From: Chenopodium formosanum
Taxonomy: Eukaryota > Streptophyta > Magnoliopsida > Caryophyllales > Amaranthaceae
Direction: 5' to 3'
Length of the DNA: 64,000 nucleotides
Assembly: GCA_024500155.1 (NCBI GenBank)
Contig: CM044877.1
Span: forward strand, 70,822,001 to 70,886,000
In this document: positions 12,615 through 24,460 of the stretch, piece after piece
How the letters are laid out: each line of letters begins with the position of its first letter
Position numbering within the stretch: position 1 is the stretch's first letter
Made by a program: the position numbers and the translations under genes
The notes under the pieces: generated by a model
Told to the model about the DNA's origin: nothing
The model's database searches: none
Seen by the model: the letters and a program-made list of their open reading frames with translations, nothing else

Positions 12615-14964
12615 TATCGAAAATAAAAAAAAGAACAAAAAATATTATATATGTGCTGACCATTCTTCATTATCTCAAGTTATGCACGGGTATAGTATGA
12701 GAATTGGGCTTAATTTGTCATTTGTGAACAATTCTTTAACTTTCTAAGACCTTTGACTTTTCTAAATTGTACACGTTAAGGATTGATTAATTAATCACAT
12801 TTGATTTGATTTGATTTGATACCTTAAAAATATAATCTTGGAATCAATAATTCAGTAAAGATAAGATCTATGATCACTTTAAAATGGTAATGTATATTTC
12901 ATGCAAATTTCATACTTTTATCATTTATTATTTGGCCAATTATTAATGAAATAATTATAAAGAATACAATCTAGAACTTCCTTATTTAACATTAAAAAAG
13001 ATTCTTAATTATTTCTTAATAATACTAGAAGATTATGTAGCATCTTTCCTTTTTGTTCATCAAAATATCAAATGCTCTACTGTCAACTCCTAGTAATGCA
13101 AGTAAAAATGAAATTTTTTCTTTTCTTTTCTTTTCTTTTTTTTCTTTTTTTTATTTTTTCTTTTTTATTTTTTATTTTTTTTAATTTATTTTTTAAAGTG
13201 TGTAAAATTATTATTGAATGGATAAATTAAATTTTAAATAATCTTTATTTGATGTAAAATTAATAATGTACAGGTGCCAGCATTTGTAATATGTCAAGTA
13301 GTGGGATCTACACTAGCAAGCGGAACTTTGCGACTTATATTCAATGGACATCAAACTCAATTCTTTGGGACATCTCCGGCTGGAACAAACATTCAATCTT
13401 TAGTCATGGAATTCATTATAACCTTCTACCTCATGTTTGTCATTTCCGGTGTTGCTACTGATAATCGAGCTGTAAGTTCGTGTCACGTTCTCTTTATTCT
13501 TATTTAATACCATACATATTATCTATTGATGATTTCGCACCAACTTATTAGTAACATGTATAAAGAAATGTGTGAACTAATATGAAACGAAAGAATCATT
13601 GAAAAAGAAATCTCTTGACAAAACAACTCTTGGGAGCTAATAAATACGAGTAACAAATAGTAACAAACCTGTTGTAATTGGTTGAGAGTTAAGACTATAT
13701 ATGTAACATAAATATAGTACTTTTTATAAGCAATAATTCATCTCAACTTACTATTAACTATTATTGTGAAAGCGATGTAAGTGTTTAATTAAAGAAAATT
13801 ACCTATATATTGAATTACTATTAACAACCATGTTGTCTATGTATGATTGTATGCATGAGATGTGATGCTGCGCTGTATTTTAATTGTATTTACGTGATTT
13901 TCATTTGTTGCTTGTACAGATTGGAGAGCTTGCTGGTCTTGCTGTTGGATCTACTGTCTTACTTAACGTCATGTTTGCTGGGTATATACAATTCACTCCT
14001 TTCTTTCTTCTTACTAGAAAAGTCGAAATAATATACTCACTCGATCTCAAAAAGTTTTTTCCAGTCGGATAGCTATTTTGTCACAAATAAATAAATAAAA
14101 AGAAGTACTCCGTATTAAAGTAGGAGGGGCCAAGGAGTACTCCATAATTGTTTACTCATTCTTTATATACTGCAAAACAAATTATTAGAACATTAATGAT
14201 CCTATCATGGACTTCATTGCGTGTTCTATGTAATTAATTAAAAAGGTGATCCAACTCCACATTAATGGGGCGATTTGGTCTAAATTATTGGGCTCCTTAA
14301 AGAAATATTGATTATTATTGCTTGTTATTGTAGATTTGTAGTATACACAATATGTTTATGAAGGTTCCTTAATATCAAAGTCAAACCATGTTTGCCCATT
14401 TTTTTGTATCCTTTATCTTGAACCACCATGTTTTATGGTTCAATGTTGTCATGTGACATGTGTGTACGTGGCATCACGACATTTGCTAGCGTACAATGCA
14501 CATGACTAGTACTTGAATAGGGATTCACACCAATTAAGATCACTTATGTTCATATAGACACATGTTATGCACACACTGGTTAGGATTGTTACGAGCAATG
14601 TATGTAAGTATTAATGTAATTTAGATGATGTACGTACTTATATATGCAACAAACAATTTCTCTTGAACTTGCCTCATGCAGTTGATCATTAATACTTGTA
14701 ATTAATACTTTCTTGAATGACAACAGGCCAATTTCTGGAGCTTCAATGAACCCAGCAAGGAGCCTAGGGCCAGCAATTGTATCACACCATTACAAGGGCA
14801 TATGGATATACCTTGTTGGACCAACTGCTGGAGCTATAGCTGGTGCAATGGTGTACAATCTTATAAGGTTCACTGACAAGCCATTGCGTGAAATCACCAA
14901 GACTGGATCATTCCTTAAGACTAAGGGCTCGTCTGTAGGGCGCAATGGTTCTTCGCAATACTAG
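9230..14964 (+). CDS. NIP1: NIP subgroup I aquaporin (nodulin 26-like intrinsic protein), five exons
   Basis: Exons 9230-9355, 11083-11307, 13274-13471, 13920-13981 and 14727-14964 join at GT-AG sites into one 282-residue frame, the usual NIP length, with introns at the positions typical of NIP genes. It should form a tetrameric six-helix membrane channel for water and small uncharged solutes such as glycerol or metalloid acids. Seen: the two NPA boxes at residues 100-102 (HFNPAV) and 212-214 (SMNPARS). The selectivity-filter positions by alignment to soybean nodulin 26 are W80, V200, A209 and R215, the subgroup-I (NIP1) signature. A C-terminal serine in ITKTGSFLK (S265) matches the CDPK-phosphorylated S262 of nodulin 26. 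The N terminus is hydrophilic and Asn/Ser-rich. Exon 4 is only 62 nt. No stop or frameshift was seen. Which NIP1 paralogue this is cannot be decided from sequence alone. Confidence 0.93.
9888..10968. mobile_element. terminal-inverted-repeat element in NIP intron 1 with gene-like contents (Pack-MULE-like)
   Basis: Left end TTGATATCTGATATCAACTT and right end (inverted) TTGATATCGGATATCAACAA match, and the match continues as 'ttgttaatatca.gg' further in, giving ~40 bp of imperfect inverted repeat. The interior changes to a GC-richer, UTR-like CT tract. An ATG at 10200 then opens a 36-codon frame starting MQSTNLLSVDELFSDGFLLP, followed by Pro/Glu-rich and Lys-rich stretches in shifted frames. That looks like a decayed host exon. 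No clean 9-bp duplication was found, so Mutator membership is inferred from size and architecture. Confidence 0.6.
11918..12026. mobile_element. Stowaway-like MITE in NIP intron 2
   Basis: 109 bp with inverted ends (CTACCTTCGTTACAGATTAT against CTAACCCCGTTACATATTAT, then TTGCAACGATT on both arms) flanked by TA. It lies well away from both splice sites. Confidence 0.75.
12535..12611. repeat. (AT)n microsatellite in NIP intron 2
   Basis: About 38 AT units. A second low-complexity tract of T and TTTTC repeats (about 13117-13180) precedes the exon 3 acceptor and may serve as an extended polypyrimidine region. Confidence 0.97.
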
Positions 14965-15508
14965 GTTTAATAGATGTAACAACTTAATTTTAGAGGGTTT
15001 TATTTGATCAAAAGGTTTGAAAACCTTTTAACCCAACATGTTTGTGAACTACTAAGTTGTCCGTCCTTATATAAGTGAGATGGATGTTATAATGTAGTTG
15101 CATTTTGTGTGTGTGTGTGCATGCCTTTTCTTGTCACTGCACGTTTGGTAGTCTTATTAGTGAAGTGATGTTTTTTAAGGTTTTCACTTGTGAGGAAGAT
15201 GATCGATTTTAGTTTATCATTATTAAAATGTAATATGAATGAGGGCTAATATATGTCATAAGTAAGAAAATGTAAGTGTTATGTACTTATGTTCCATTGG
15301 TTATAACTTCAATGAGAAGATTGAGTTAATTGAAATGTTTCGTCTAAAGATATAATGCTCAAATGTTTAAGAAAAATTGATGCTTAATTAGAGCTTAAAC
15401 ATTGCTTGTGTGTAGGAACTTAGATGCTTCTAGTGAAATTTCAAAAACTAGTTTTTAAATTCTAACATTTGATACCGGATCCATGTATTAATATGAATCA
15501 CAAGAATA
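14965..15508 (+). other. NIP 3' flank
   Basis: Contains the likely 3' UTR, with a TG-repeat at about 15104-15119 of the kind found in plant far-upstream polyadenylation regions. No canonical AATAAA is obvious in the first 200 bp, so the transcript end is not fixed. No other gene is seen. Confidence 0.4.
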
Positions 15509-15510
15509 TA

Positions 15511-15601
15511 CTACCTCCGGTCCAAATTACTCGCAACTTTGGGGTATTATTTGTGAGACATAAAATATTCCAAAGTTGCGAGTAATTTGGACCGGAGGTA
15601 G
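15511..15601. mobile_element. 91-bp Stowaway-like MITE
   Basis: Near-perfect inverted ends of ~30 bp (CTACCTCCGGTCCAAATTAC) with TA flanks (15509-15510, 15602-15603). The centre 'ggtattatttgtgaga' is shared with the 91-bp copy at 46493-46583, so the two belong to one family. Confidence 0.9.
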
Positions 15602-15724
15602 TAAAATTTGAACCCATGATCTAAAGTTTAAACTTTAACATGTTAGCTACTAACCTATTATCATATTACATGTCATTCAATAAAATTAAATATTAATAAA
15701 GACTTTTATCATGGAAATAATGTA

Positions 15725-16081
15725 ATAACTAGTGTGTATCCGGGCAATGCTCCGGATTGCTAGTTTGTACTTCTTTAATTTGATAATTATGTTCAACTGT
15801 TGTATAGCTAGTGTGTGATTTGAGGGTCGTCTCGGATGTTATGATTTTTTTTTTTAACTTCATATGTATTTATTTTCTACTCTTGTGAAAAATAAATAAA
15901 TTAAATAACCTCTTTTAAAAGGAATATATAATATTAAATATGTGAAATTTAAAACACTAATAAAAGTTGGTTGAGATGGTAAGTGTGTAGCATTTATTTG
16001 ATATGTTGTCATATATGTTGAAGAGTGCCACGTGGCACCATTCTTTTAAAAGGAACGCCTTTTAATATATAGTATAGATAT
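15725..16081. mobile_element. possible small DNA transposon remnant
   Basis: Begins 'taactagtgtgtatccggg' with a small hairpin (tccg...cgga) and ends near 'tttaatatatagtatagat', a start/end style seen in many plant non-autonomous elements. Neither inverted repeats nor a target duplication could be shown. Confidence 0.3.
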
Positions 16082-16283
16082 AAATATAGATTCGGGGCAT
16101 CATCGGAGCCTAACACTAGTTGATGATGAAAAATTGGAGATTACAATATAAATGATTAAACATATCGTTAAATATATGTTATTTTTATTTTTATTTTATT
16201 TTTTTTTTATTTTTATTTTTTTGTATATGAGGCTGAAGCCAAAGAAAAGAAACGAAAAGGAAATAAAACAAAACTACAGGCTA

Positions 16284-19200
16284 TTAGGGAGGAACAAGAC
16301 GTGGGAATCCCACACCTTGCAAGTCCTTACTAAGGATCCTAAGAAGCTCTAAAGGAGCACTACTTAACATACAAAGACCAGGAGAATGAGCCACCCCTTG
16401 ATTAGCAAGCTAGTCTGCAGCCCTATTGCCCTCTCGGAGCACATGAACCACTTTAACTTCCCAATCATCCTTATTCAACAACGTGTGGCAGTAGTTGATC
16501 TGGTGAGCACACTCACCACTTCCTTGAGAATCTGAGTTCATGGCTTGTACACAGGCAAGATTGTCGAGTTGGACTAGTAGTTTCTTGATTTGGAGATTAC
16601 GAGCTAGCTCCAGACCACGGACTAGCGCCATAACCTCGGCTCGATAGGCCACACACGCACCATAGTTCGCAGTAAAGGCAGAAACAAAGGTCCCTAAATG
16701 GTCTCTAATAATAGCTCCTCCTCCAGCAGGACTAGGGGACCCTTTCGCAGCCCCATCCATGTTCAGCACATACCAATTAGCAGGAGGAGAAGCCCAAGTA
16801 ATGTAGCGTTCCACCTTCCTTTTCGAAGCACAAAGTTGCTGCTTAGAGTCTGGATTAAGGCTGGACCAAGTCTCATTGAATCGAACATGAAGGAAGGCAC
16901 CCACATCAACTGGGATATCATTGCCATCACGAAACATATGGTTATTATGCCAACGCCAAATCCACCAAAGCGTAATCCCAAAGAAAGTAGGCCACTTGTC
17001 TTCTTCTTTAGCACAATCAGCTTCCAGGTTTTTAGAGATCCAACTCATGAGGTCAAGATGCCAAAATTCATCGGAATTGCTCCGGCCACCCACTGTTCTC
17101 CAAATACTTCTTGAAAAGTCGCAATCACGCAATATGTGGAGGGTTGATTCATCAGCTTTTCCACAAATGAAACATTTAGGATTAGTGGTGAGCTTTCGCT
17201 TGAATCTATTTAGATTACCCATAAGGCGGTCATGGCAAGCCAGCCACAAAAAGGCACGAACCCGCTGCTGAACAGGAGAGCTCCAAATTGAATCCCAAAC
17301 AATATTATTTAAGGCAGTAGACTCTTTTATGATAATCTTAAGAGCTGATTTGATTGTGAATTTACCTTTAGGAGAGTCTCCCCAATATAGCAAATCTTCT
17401 ACTTCTGGATCATTACAGACTTCATGGGCTTGGATTAAATGCAAAGTGTCTTGATCCAGAAGGTGCCCAAACATCTCCCATTTCCAACCCGAGCCACGAT
17501 CCCACATCTCTTCAACTGTCGCACCTTGAATATTCTCAGGGATAGGCTGGATAGTGAGATCACTAAGAGGGGTATTCGATACCCACCTATGATCCCAAAA
17601 AAGGGTCCTCGAACCATTTCCAATCGCAACTCTTAGCCCTTCACAAAGGTATTTGACATTTTTAGATATACCACTCCAAACATTAGACATACCTTGTTTT
17701 GGTTCGAACATATCCGAGTCACATATCCCTTTGCAATATTTGTCACGAAGAACTCGAGACCAAAGAGCGTTGGGGTTTGTGAGGAGTCTCCAACCCAATT
17801 TGGCTAAAAAGCTGCATTCGCTTGACTAGCTTTACGAATACCAACACCACCTTGAGCTTTGGGTTTTTGCAAAGTTTCCCAAGCAAGAAGATGAATACGC
17901 CTATGGTCCTCATCCCCTCCCCAAATAAATCGCCTAGTTTTCCTGTCCACTTCATCACAAACTGTCTTTGGGATTTTTGCAGTCTGCATAAAATAATAAG
18001 CCATGGAAGAAAGAGTTGATTTTTCTAAGGTAAGGCGCCCAGCAAAGGAGAGGTATTTGGTTTTCCACCCCGATAAACGCCTATCAATTTTCTCACAAAG
18101 ATGACTGAATGTCTCCCTTGTAACACGACTAGAAATCGTCGGCATGCCTAAGTAGAAGCCTAAATCAGAAGTGACTTCCATACCTAGAACCGAAGCAATC
18201 TCCAATTGAGAATTATAGGGCACATTATTGGAGAAATAAACTCTTGATTTTGGCAGACTAACTCGTTGACCCGAGGCCTTACAAAATTTATCTAAGCATT
18301 CACGAACAATGGCAGCTTGTTCCACATCTGCTTCAGAAAATAAAATTACATCATCTGCAAAGAAAAGGTTGGACAACAAGGGACCGTTTCTACTAGCTCG
18401 AATCGGTTTCCAGCGTTCTTGAATAATTGCCTCTTCAATTATCTGATATAACCTCTCCATGCACATAACAAACAAATAGGGGGAAAGAGGATCCCCTTGT
18501 CGAATTCCTTGAGATGGGGAAAAACTTTGAGAAGGCTCCCCATTCCAAAGGACTTTTAGGGAAGCAGTAGAAACACATTCCATAATGACCTCAATCAATA
18601 AGTACGGAAGGTGCATTTGCATAAGGGTATCTCGGATAAAACTCCACCTTAATCGGTCATAAGCTTTCTCGAAATCAATTTTAATAGCCATAAAGCCCTT
18701 TGACCCTTGCTTCTTTTTCATCGTATGAATAACCTCTTGGAAGATTACAATATTGTCAGTAATTTGACGACCCGGAACAAAACTCCCTTGAGTATTCGAT
18801 ATGAGGATAGGAAGAATAGGTTTGATTCGATTGACTATAACCTTCGTCACCGCCTTATAGGCCACATTACAAAGTCCAATTGGGCGGAATTGAGAAGGAC
18901 CTTCTGGACTGTCAACTTTTGGTATGAGAACAATATGAGTGTCATTAAGGTGCTCTAAAATTCCTCTACCATTTAGAATGTCCAAGACAGTCGAGCAAAA
19001 TTTGTCTTTCACAAGGTCCCAATTTTTTTGATAAAACAAGGCTTGGAATCCATCCAGACCCGGGGCTTTGAGGGACCCCATATGTTTGATCACATCTTCA
19101 ATTTTAGAACTCAAGTATGGTCTTAATAAAGAGTTCCAGTCTCGATTCACAAGCACAGGGAAGACATCACAGGGGATTTCACAAGGTCCATTTTCACCTT

Positions 19201-20821
19201 CTTCAGTAAATAGTGTGGTAAAATAGTTAACCACACTGGCTTTGACTTCATCCGGATTATGAATCCATTCTCCTTGATCATTTTTCAGTGCGACAATTTT
19301 ATTTTTCCATCTTCTAATAACAGTACTAAGTTGGAAAAATGTTGTATTGCGATCACCATGTTGAATCCAATCCACCCGGGCTTTTTGATACCAATATAAT
19401 TCCTCTTCTTCAAGAACCTCATCTAACTCCCTTCTCAATGAAGCCTCCAATTTAATGAGTCCTCAATGCGGATTAAGAGTCATAGACTTTTGAACACCGG
19501 CAATTTGAGCAAGAAGGGTGCGCTTTTTTCTGAAAATAATGTGATAAACCTCTTTGTTCCAGATTTGTAACTCCTCTGCTAATTTAGCCAAGGTTGGGAC
19601 TAAAGGATCCGAATTACTTTATTTATCAGAAATAAAATCATGGAGTTTTTTGTGGGTTAACCACGTTGCCTGGAATATAAAGGGTTTATTTATAGATTGC
19701 AAAGGGGCAAAGCCACTCGGGTCAATAAAGATAGGACAATGGTCCGACACTATAGCAGGGAGATGTTTTACCTTGGCATGTTCGAAGGAGAGGCCCCATT
19801 CACTGTTACAGAAGGCTCTATCTAGTCGAGCACTGGTCCAAGTTTCAAGGGATAAACCCCTTGACCAAGTATGGGAAGCGCCCACAAATTCGATCTCAAG
19901 CAACTCCATATCCTGTACCCAATCATTAAATTTGGCAGAGCATCTAGTAGTCTCGGGACATGAACTGCTTCTTTCACTAGTGAATCTAGTGTCATTAAAA
20001 TTGCCAGCAATCAACCACGGTTTGTTATGAGTCTGAGCAAAATCTTTTAGTTCCTTCCACAAGTCTTGCCTTTTTGCTGGGTCTGGGCTAGCGTAGACTG
20101 CCGTGAAGTACCAAGGCTGACCACCTACTCTAGTGATATCCATGGTAATATATTGATTATGCTTGATGATGGGTTCGACAAAAACCAATTCCGGCTTCCA
20201 AAATATCCAAATACCACCACTGAATCCCTGTGCATCTACACAAGTATGCCCTCTATAATTAAGGATATTAGCTATTTTCATAGCTTGATCCCCGCCCATG
20301 TGGGTTTCAACCAAATCCAAGACATTCGGTTGGTTAACACGAACAATTTCTTTCAGTCCTGCAACAAAGGAGCGACTTCCTGCCCCTTGTACATTCCACA
20401 CCATGCAAGAAATTGGTGAACTGTTCGGAGACAAATTTGTGATGTTATCTAACAGTAAAGATTTGGAATTGGGGTGAACAAACATATAAGCTTGATTGAT
20501 TAATTGCAAGAGGCGAAAAACCTTATTGGGCAATTGCATCGTTACCACCAATTCTGGTGGTTCCGGGTCTGGTTCGAAGTGCATTGTCATCCTCACTTCC
20601 AGTATGTGAGTCAGGGGGGTTGCTGTCATAAGATAGGGCAGCTCCATTGGGTGACCAACACATAGGGTCTTGTCCGTTGGCACAGTCAGACCGATTGCAT
20701 TCAAGGGTTGGAGAGATTCGTTCACCAGAGAGGGGGAGTTCAACATCGGATTGCTTCTTGGTAGCATTGTGTGCGGCATGTGATGGTAGATTGAATGGTG
20801 AGGCTTGAGTGCTAGCAACAA
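16284..20821 (-). pseudogene. LINE ORF2: AP endonuclease - reverse transcriptase - RNase H, broken
   Basis: ORF2 would make the enzyme that nicks the target and copies the LINE RNA. Seen from the N terminus: endonuclease (MVWNVQGAGS, GNFND, ARLDRAF, SDHCPI), reverse transcriptase with GIRQGDPLSPYLF and the catalytic FADD box, the zf-RVT linker with a C..C..H-type cluster, and an RNase H starting NMDGAAKGSPSPAGGGAI. Breaks: TAA at 19619-19621 and TGA at 19463-19465, both within the continuous endonuclease-RT frame; a 1-nt frame change in a T run near 17805-17812; and TAG at 16410-16412 about 40 codons before the natural end. The long 5' overlap with ORF1 leaves the true start unclear. As it stands the protein cannot be made whole. 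Confidence 0.9.
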
Positions 20822-22433
20822 GGTTTTCTTTTCCCTGGATAGAGTCAGGAATCAATGTCTTAGTAATGGGCCTCTCTGATGAAGAATTCTTTTTCTTTAG
20901 TACTTGCTTGGGCCCAAACCTAGAGCCCTTTTTACTTCCAGTGGAATTGGTGTGGGAATTTTTTTTCATATTCTGCTTCACTGGAATTTTGCCCAAATTA
21001 AAATCCTTTGACTGGGTTCCAATTTTGGCTCTTAATTGGGAATCTTCATCTAATCGGATAGTATCAAATTTAATTGATTTAGTATCCATCCTTTCCTCAT
21101 TCTGCTCTGTTTGATCCCTTGATTGCAGCTCATTGTTAACTTGATTAGTAGGATTACCATTATCTTCGGAAGGGATATTCTCTAGAACCGAAAATCTGGA
21201 GTTAATCCCAAGATTATCGGTTAGAATTTGATCTTCCGTAGACTTTGCCAACTTAGGTAGTTGACTATCCTGTGCTAGTTGACCACCAGAATTGGTGGTG
21301 CTAGGTTTTAGCTGCTGCTTGTCAGGCTTTGGCGGCCTCTTCCTCACAGATTTCTTCACCAGCATCCACGAGCCAAAAGCTTCTAATTCTTCAGGCTTCT
21401 CAGCCGTTTCTTTAGAAGCCACTGCTTGTTGAGCAGGGGGATCAACTGACATCTCTTCTTGGTTGTGCACTGTAGAGATATTAGACATACAAGACTCCTC
21501 TGAGTGGCCCATCTTCCCACATCGATAGCAGACCATACGAATACCTTCATACTGAATTCTCCAGATCCTACCTTTTAGCCAGAACTTAGATAACAAAGGT
21601 TTCGAGAGGTCAATTTCCACACTTAGTCTAGTAAATTGACCCCTCTCTGCCTTTGCCGTAGTTTTATCCACTCTTAAAATTTTACCAATTTTCTCTCCAA
21701 TCTTCTGCAAGAATAGAGTATCAAAATACTCAACAGATAGATTTGGGATTCTCACCCAAACTGTTAGAACCTTAATCGGGGCCTCATCCGGGATGAAATT
21801 CGGAATCCATTTCCGAATTGTGAGGTAGTTGTCATCAATCATCTAGGGACCTTGAATGAGAACAAAATTATAATCAGCAGCATTACTGAATCGAGCAATA
21901 AATAATTTGCATCCAATATCAGTAAGAATTAAGTCTCCCTTCAAATTCCACTTTTTCTTCAGTTTGCGCATTAGTCCCATATACCCAACATTACCACTAA
22001 ACATCTTGATAATGAGGGCATATTTCCAAGGTCTCCTCATTCTTTTCTTCCCATCCTTGGCCAACAGAATAGCAGGGCACCTAGGGTCATTTAGCACATC
22101 TTCTGGTGCAGTATCATCATCAGAGATGTCATCTTCATCATCATCACTAATGAACACACTCTCATCCATGGCAGCATTAGATTGGTTTTTGATGATGTCA
22201 CGGAATGTCCAAGGTTGAACAGATTTCTGCCCCACAACATGCTCCTTTTCTGAGTCTTTATCATTCAGCAAAGGGGCATCATTTTCAACCATAGCAGCAT
22301 CCTTTGATGTATTTGGGATATCACCAAAGGTTATATGATTGATTTTGCGTTTATGTTTCTTATTGGAACGTATCAGTAAATCGTGTTCTTCAGGCGAGCC
22401 AGGGGAGAGAGAGTTTTCTTTCAGAGAGAGCAT
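20523..22433 (-). pseudogene. LINE ORF1: RNA-binding gag-like protein, one internal stop
   Basis: Two adjoining in-frame pieces, 21843-22433 and 20523-21842, are separated by a single TAG at 21843-21845 right after ...FVLIQGP. The first piece has an acidic, Lys/Arg- and Asp-rich N terminus. The second continues the DUF4283-type domain (IRKWIPNFIP, VWVRIPNLSVEYFD) and has one CCHC zinc knuckle (CYRCGKMGHSEESC), then a long low-complexity tail. By family it binds LINE RNA. The stop probably replaced a tryptophan codon by a single G-to-A change. Confidence 0.85.
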
Positions 22434-22480
22434 TTTTTTATAATTCTCAGACGCGTATTCCTATCGTTAAATATATGTTA

Positions 22481-23803
22481 AATGTACTGCTTAATTAGAT
22501 TCTAATATAGCCATCCTATTTTGGACCTTCAATAAAAAAATAATACTATGAGAATTGTGAAACACGGAGTAACCCAAAAGATATATGGACCTATCACCTA
22601 TGTATGGTTGTAAATACAAGCCCAAAGACCAATGGCAAAATAGTTCTAGAGTGAAATTAATTGGGCCATTTTTGTAGTTCAGTGCCAAAGTTAATTTTAA
22701 AAAAGATTTTAAAAAAGATTTTTCTAAACGAATGTCTTTGGGGCATCAGGTAGTCCTTTATAATAGTTTCTAAATTAATATTAACAGAAGACTATTAATT
22801 GTAGCTATTGTATTAGTTTTAATCTTGGCCCTTTATTTTTAATGACCAATCTTGTCCATCCATTCACATGACTTAAATGAAAAAAAAAAAATTATGATTA
22901 AAAAAAATAAAATCAGTTTCTATAACCAAAAAAAAAAAAAAAAAAAAAAAAAAAACTGCCATGGATCCTATATATATACATGCAATTTCTAAGTTCAAAG
23001 GAATCTCCAGTATATATCCATTAAAAACTAATATTTTATTCTAGTTTATCAACAATAAATCTACTACGTAGTACTCTAGTCTCTAGAGTATAATTTTTCC
23101 ATTAAATTTATTAAATCATCCTCCATGATGCGTAAAACAAAACCAGAAAAATGAAAAAGTGAGGAAGATGAAGATAAAAAAAAAATGCAAGATTTGTCAC
23201 TAATTACAAGAAACCAATTATTTGACATCATCCAATAAGATAAAAATCATAGGTTTAATGATGAGACCATATTTTTCCAGTATTAACAAAATTGAAATCC
23301 CAGATCAATTAAGGCTAAAACTTTCAGTTCCCCAATCATTATGATGGAAACTACTGTGCAGGTCGTAGGTGTATGTATTCCGATTTCCGAATCAATGAAG
23401 TGAGAAATCCCGGAGGACTCAAACAAGATTGAGGAGAAAAACTGACAGTTTTTTTTTTCCATTTTTTTTTGTAAATTTAAAAGTTGACCATATCAATGGT
23501 TCATATTAGTCAATTAAAAATAGATGATTATGATTTTATTTAATATGGTGGCGACAATTTAATTGTAGCCATTTGAAAACTATCCTAATATTAACTAGCA
23601 AAAACTCATGCCCTTGCCGCATAAAACACCAATAATAATTATCAAATTTCATAAGGGGGGGGGTGTTTATGTTCAAATTAAATTGGGGATTTTTAAGTTA
23701 AACATATGAAATCAATTAAACATACTATAAGCTAATTAAAGTGCCAATGATTTATACATATTTATCAATTTATAAAGAAACACTATTATTGTTGTTGAAG
23801 AAC

Positions 23804-23839
<36 letters not shown>

Positions 23840-23983
23840 GTGGATATTGTTTAAATTTGTTGAAAACACGATGAATTTAAAATGATGATGGAATAAATAT
23901 AAATGAAGGTAAAAGAAATGGAGGTTAAAAGCTTGAGTTAATGGAGATTGAAAAAATCGTGGAAAAGAAGGGGAAATGAAAGC
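22481..23983. other. intergenic DNA with poly-A runs
   Basis: No gene recognised. Two A homopolymers (about 22929-22954 and 23803-23831) and a G8 run near 23656 are the only marked features. Confidence 0.5.
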
Positions 23984-24217
23984 TGTGAAAACTTGATTTT
24001 CCAGAAAGTTTGAGAGAATTCGAGAGAAAATTCAGAGGAAAAAATATCAGGGAAAATTTATGAGAAGATTTTCATTAAGTTAAGGAAGAAAGAGGAGTAT
24101 ATAGGCTATATATACAACATTCTGTTTGAGAATGTAACTAACTTTGCTGAGCTAGAAAATAAAAGAAATGAAATATGTAATAATACAAAACTAAGAGCAT
24201 GCTAAATGCATGCCTCA
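23984..24217 (-). repeat. 3' LTR of the 24-29 kb copia element
   Basis: Starts TGAGGCATGCATTTAGC and ends TTTTCACA in element orientation. Confidence 0.9.
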
Positions 24218-24460
24218 ACACCCCCCTCAAGATTGAACTGGTTGACAAACCAGACCAATCTTGAGAGAAAGAAAACGATGCTGATTAGCCATATTATCAC
24301 AAAATAGAGTAATTGGTGTTGAAACACAAACTCCAAGCTCATCAAGCAATCTTTCCAGCCATTGTATCTCATCAACAGTCTTGCTCATATAACGATACTC
24401 AACTTCAGTATAAGTAGAACTTTTGGAGACAACCTTTTGCTTCTTAGTCTTCCATGATAT

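Larger units (their letters stand above)
16182..22461 (-). mobile_element. near-full-length L1-type LINE
   Basis: A 6.28-kb minus-strand non-LTR retrotransposon ending (low coordinates) in an A-rich tail. It is flanked by a perfect 19-bp target duplication, TATCGTTAAATATATGTTA, at 16163-16181 and 22462-22480. Gene order is ORF1 (DUF4283-type domain plus CCHC knuckle), then ORF2 (AP endonuclease, reverse transcriptase, zf-RVT, plant-type RNase H). The leader before the first ATG is only ~28 nt, so the 5' end may be slightly truncated. It lies 1.2 kb downstream of the NIP gene in opposite orientation. Confidence 0.95.

Noticed and set aside
12518..12700. Open frame of alternating Tyr and Ile
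   Set aside because: Produced by the AT microsatellite in NIP intron 2.
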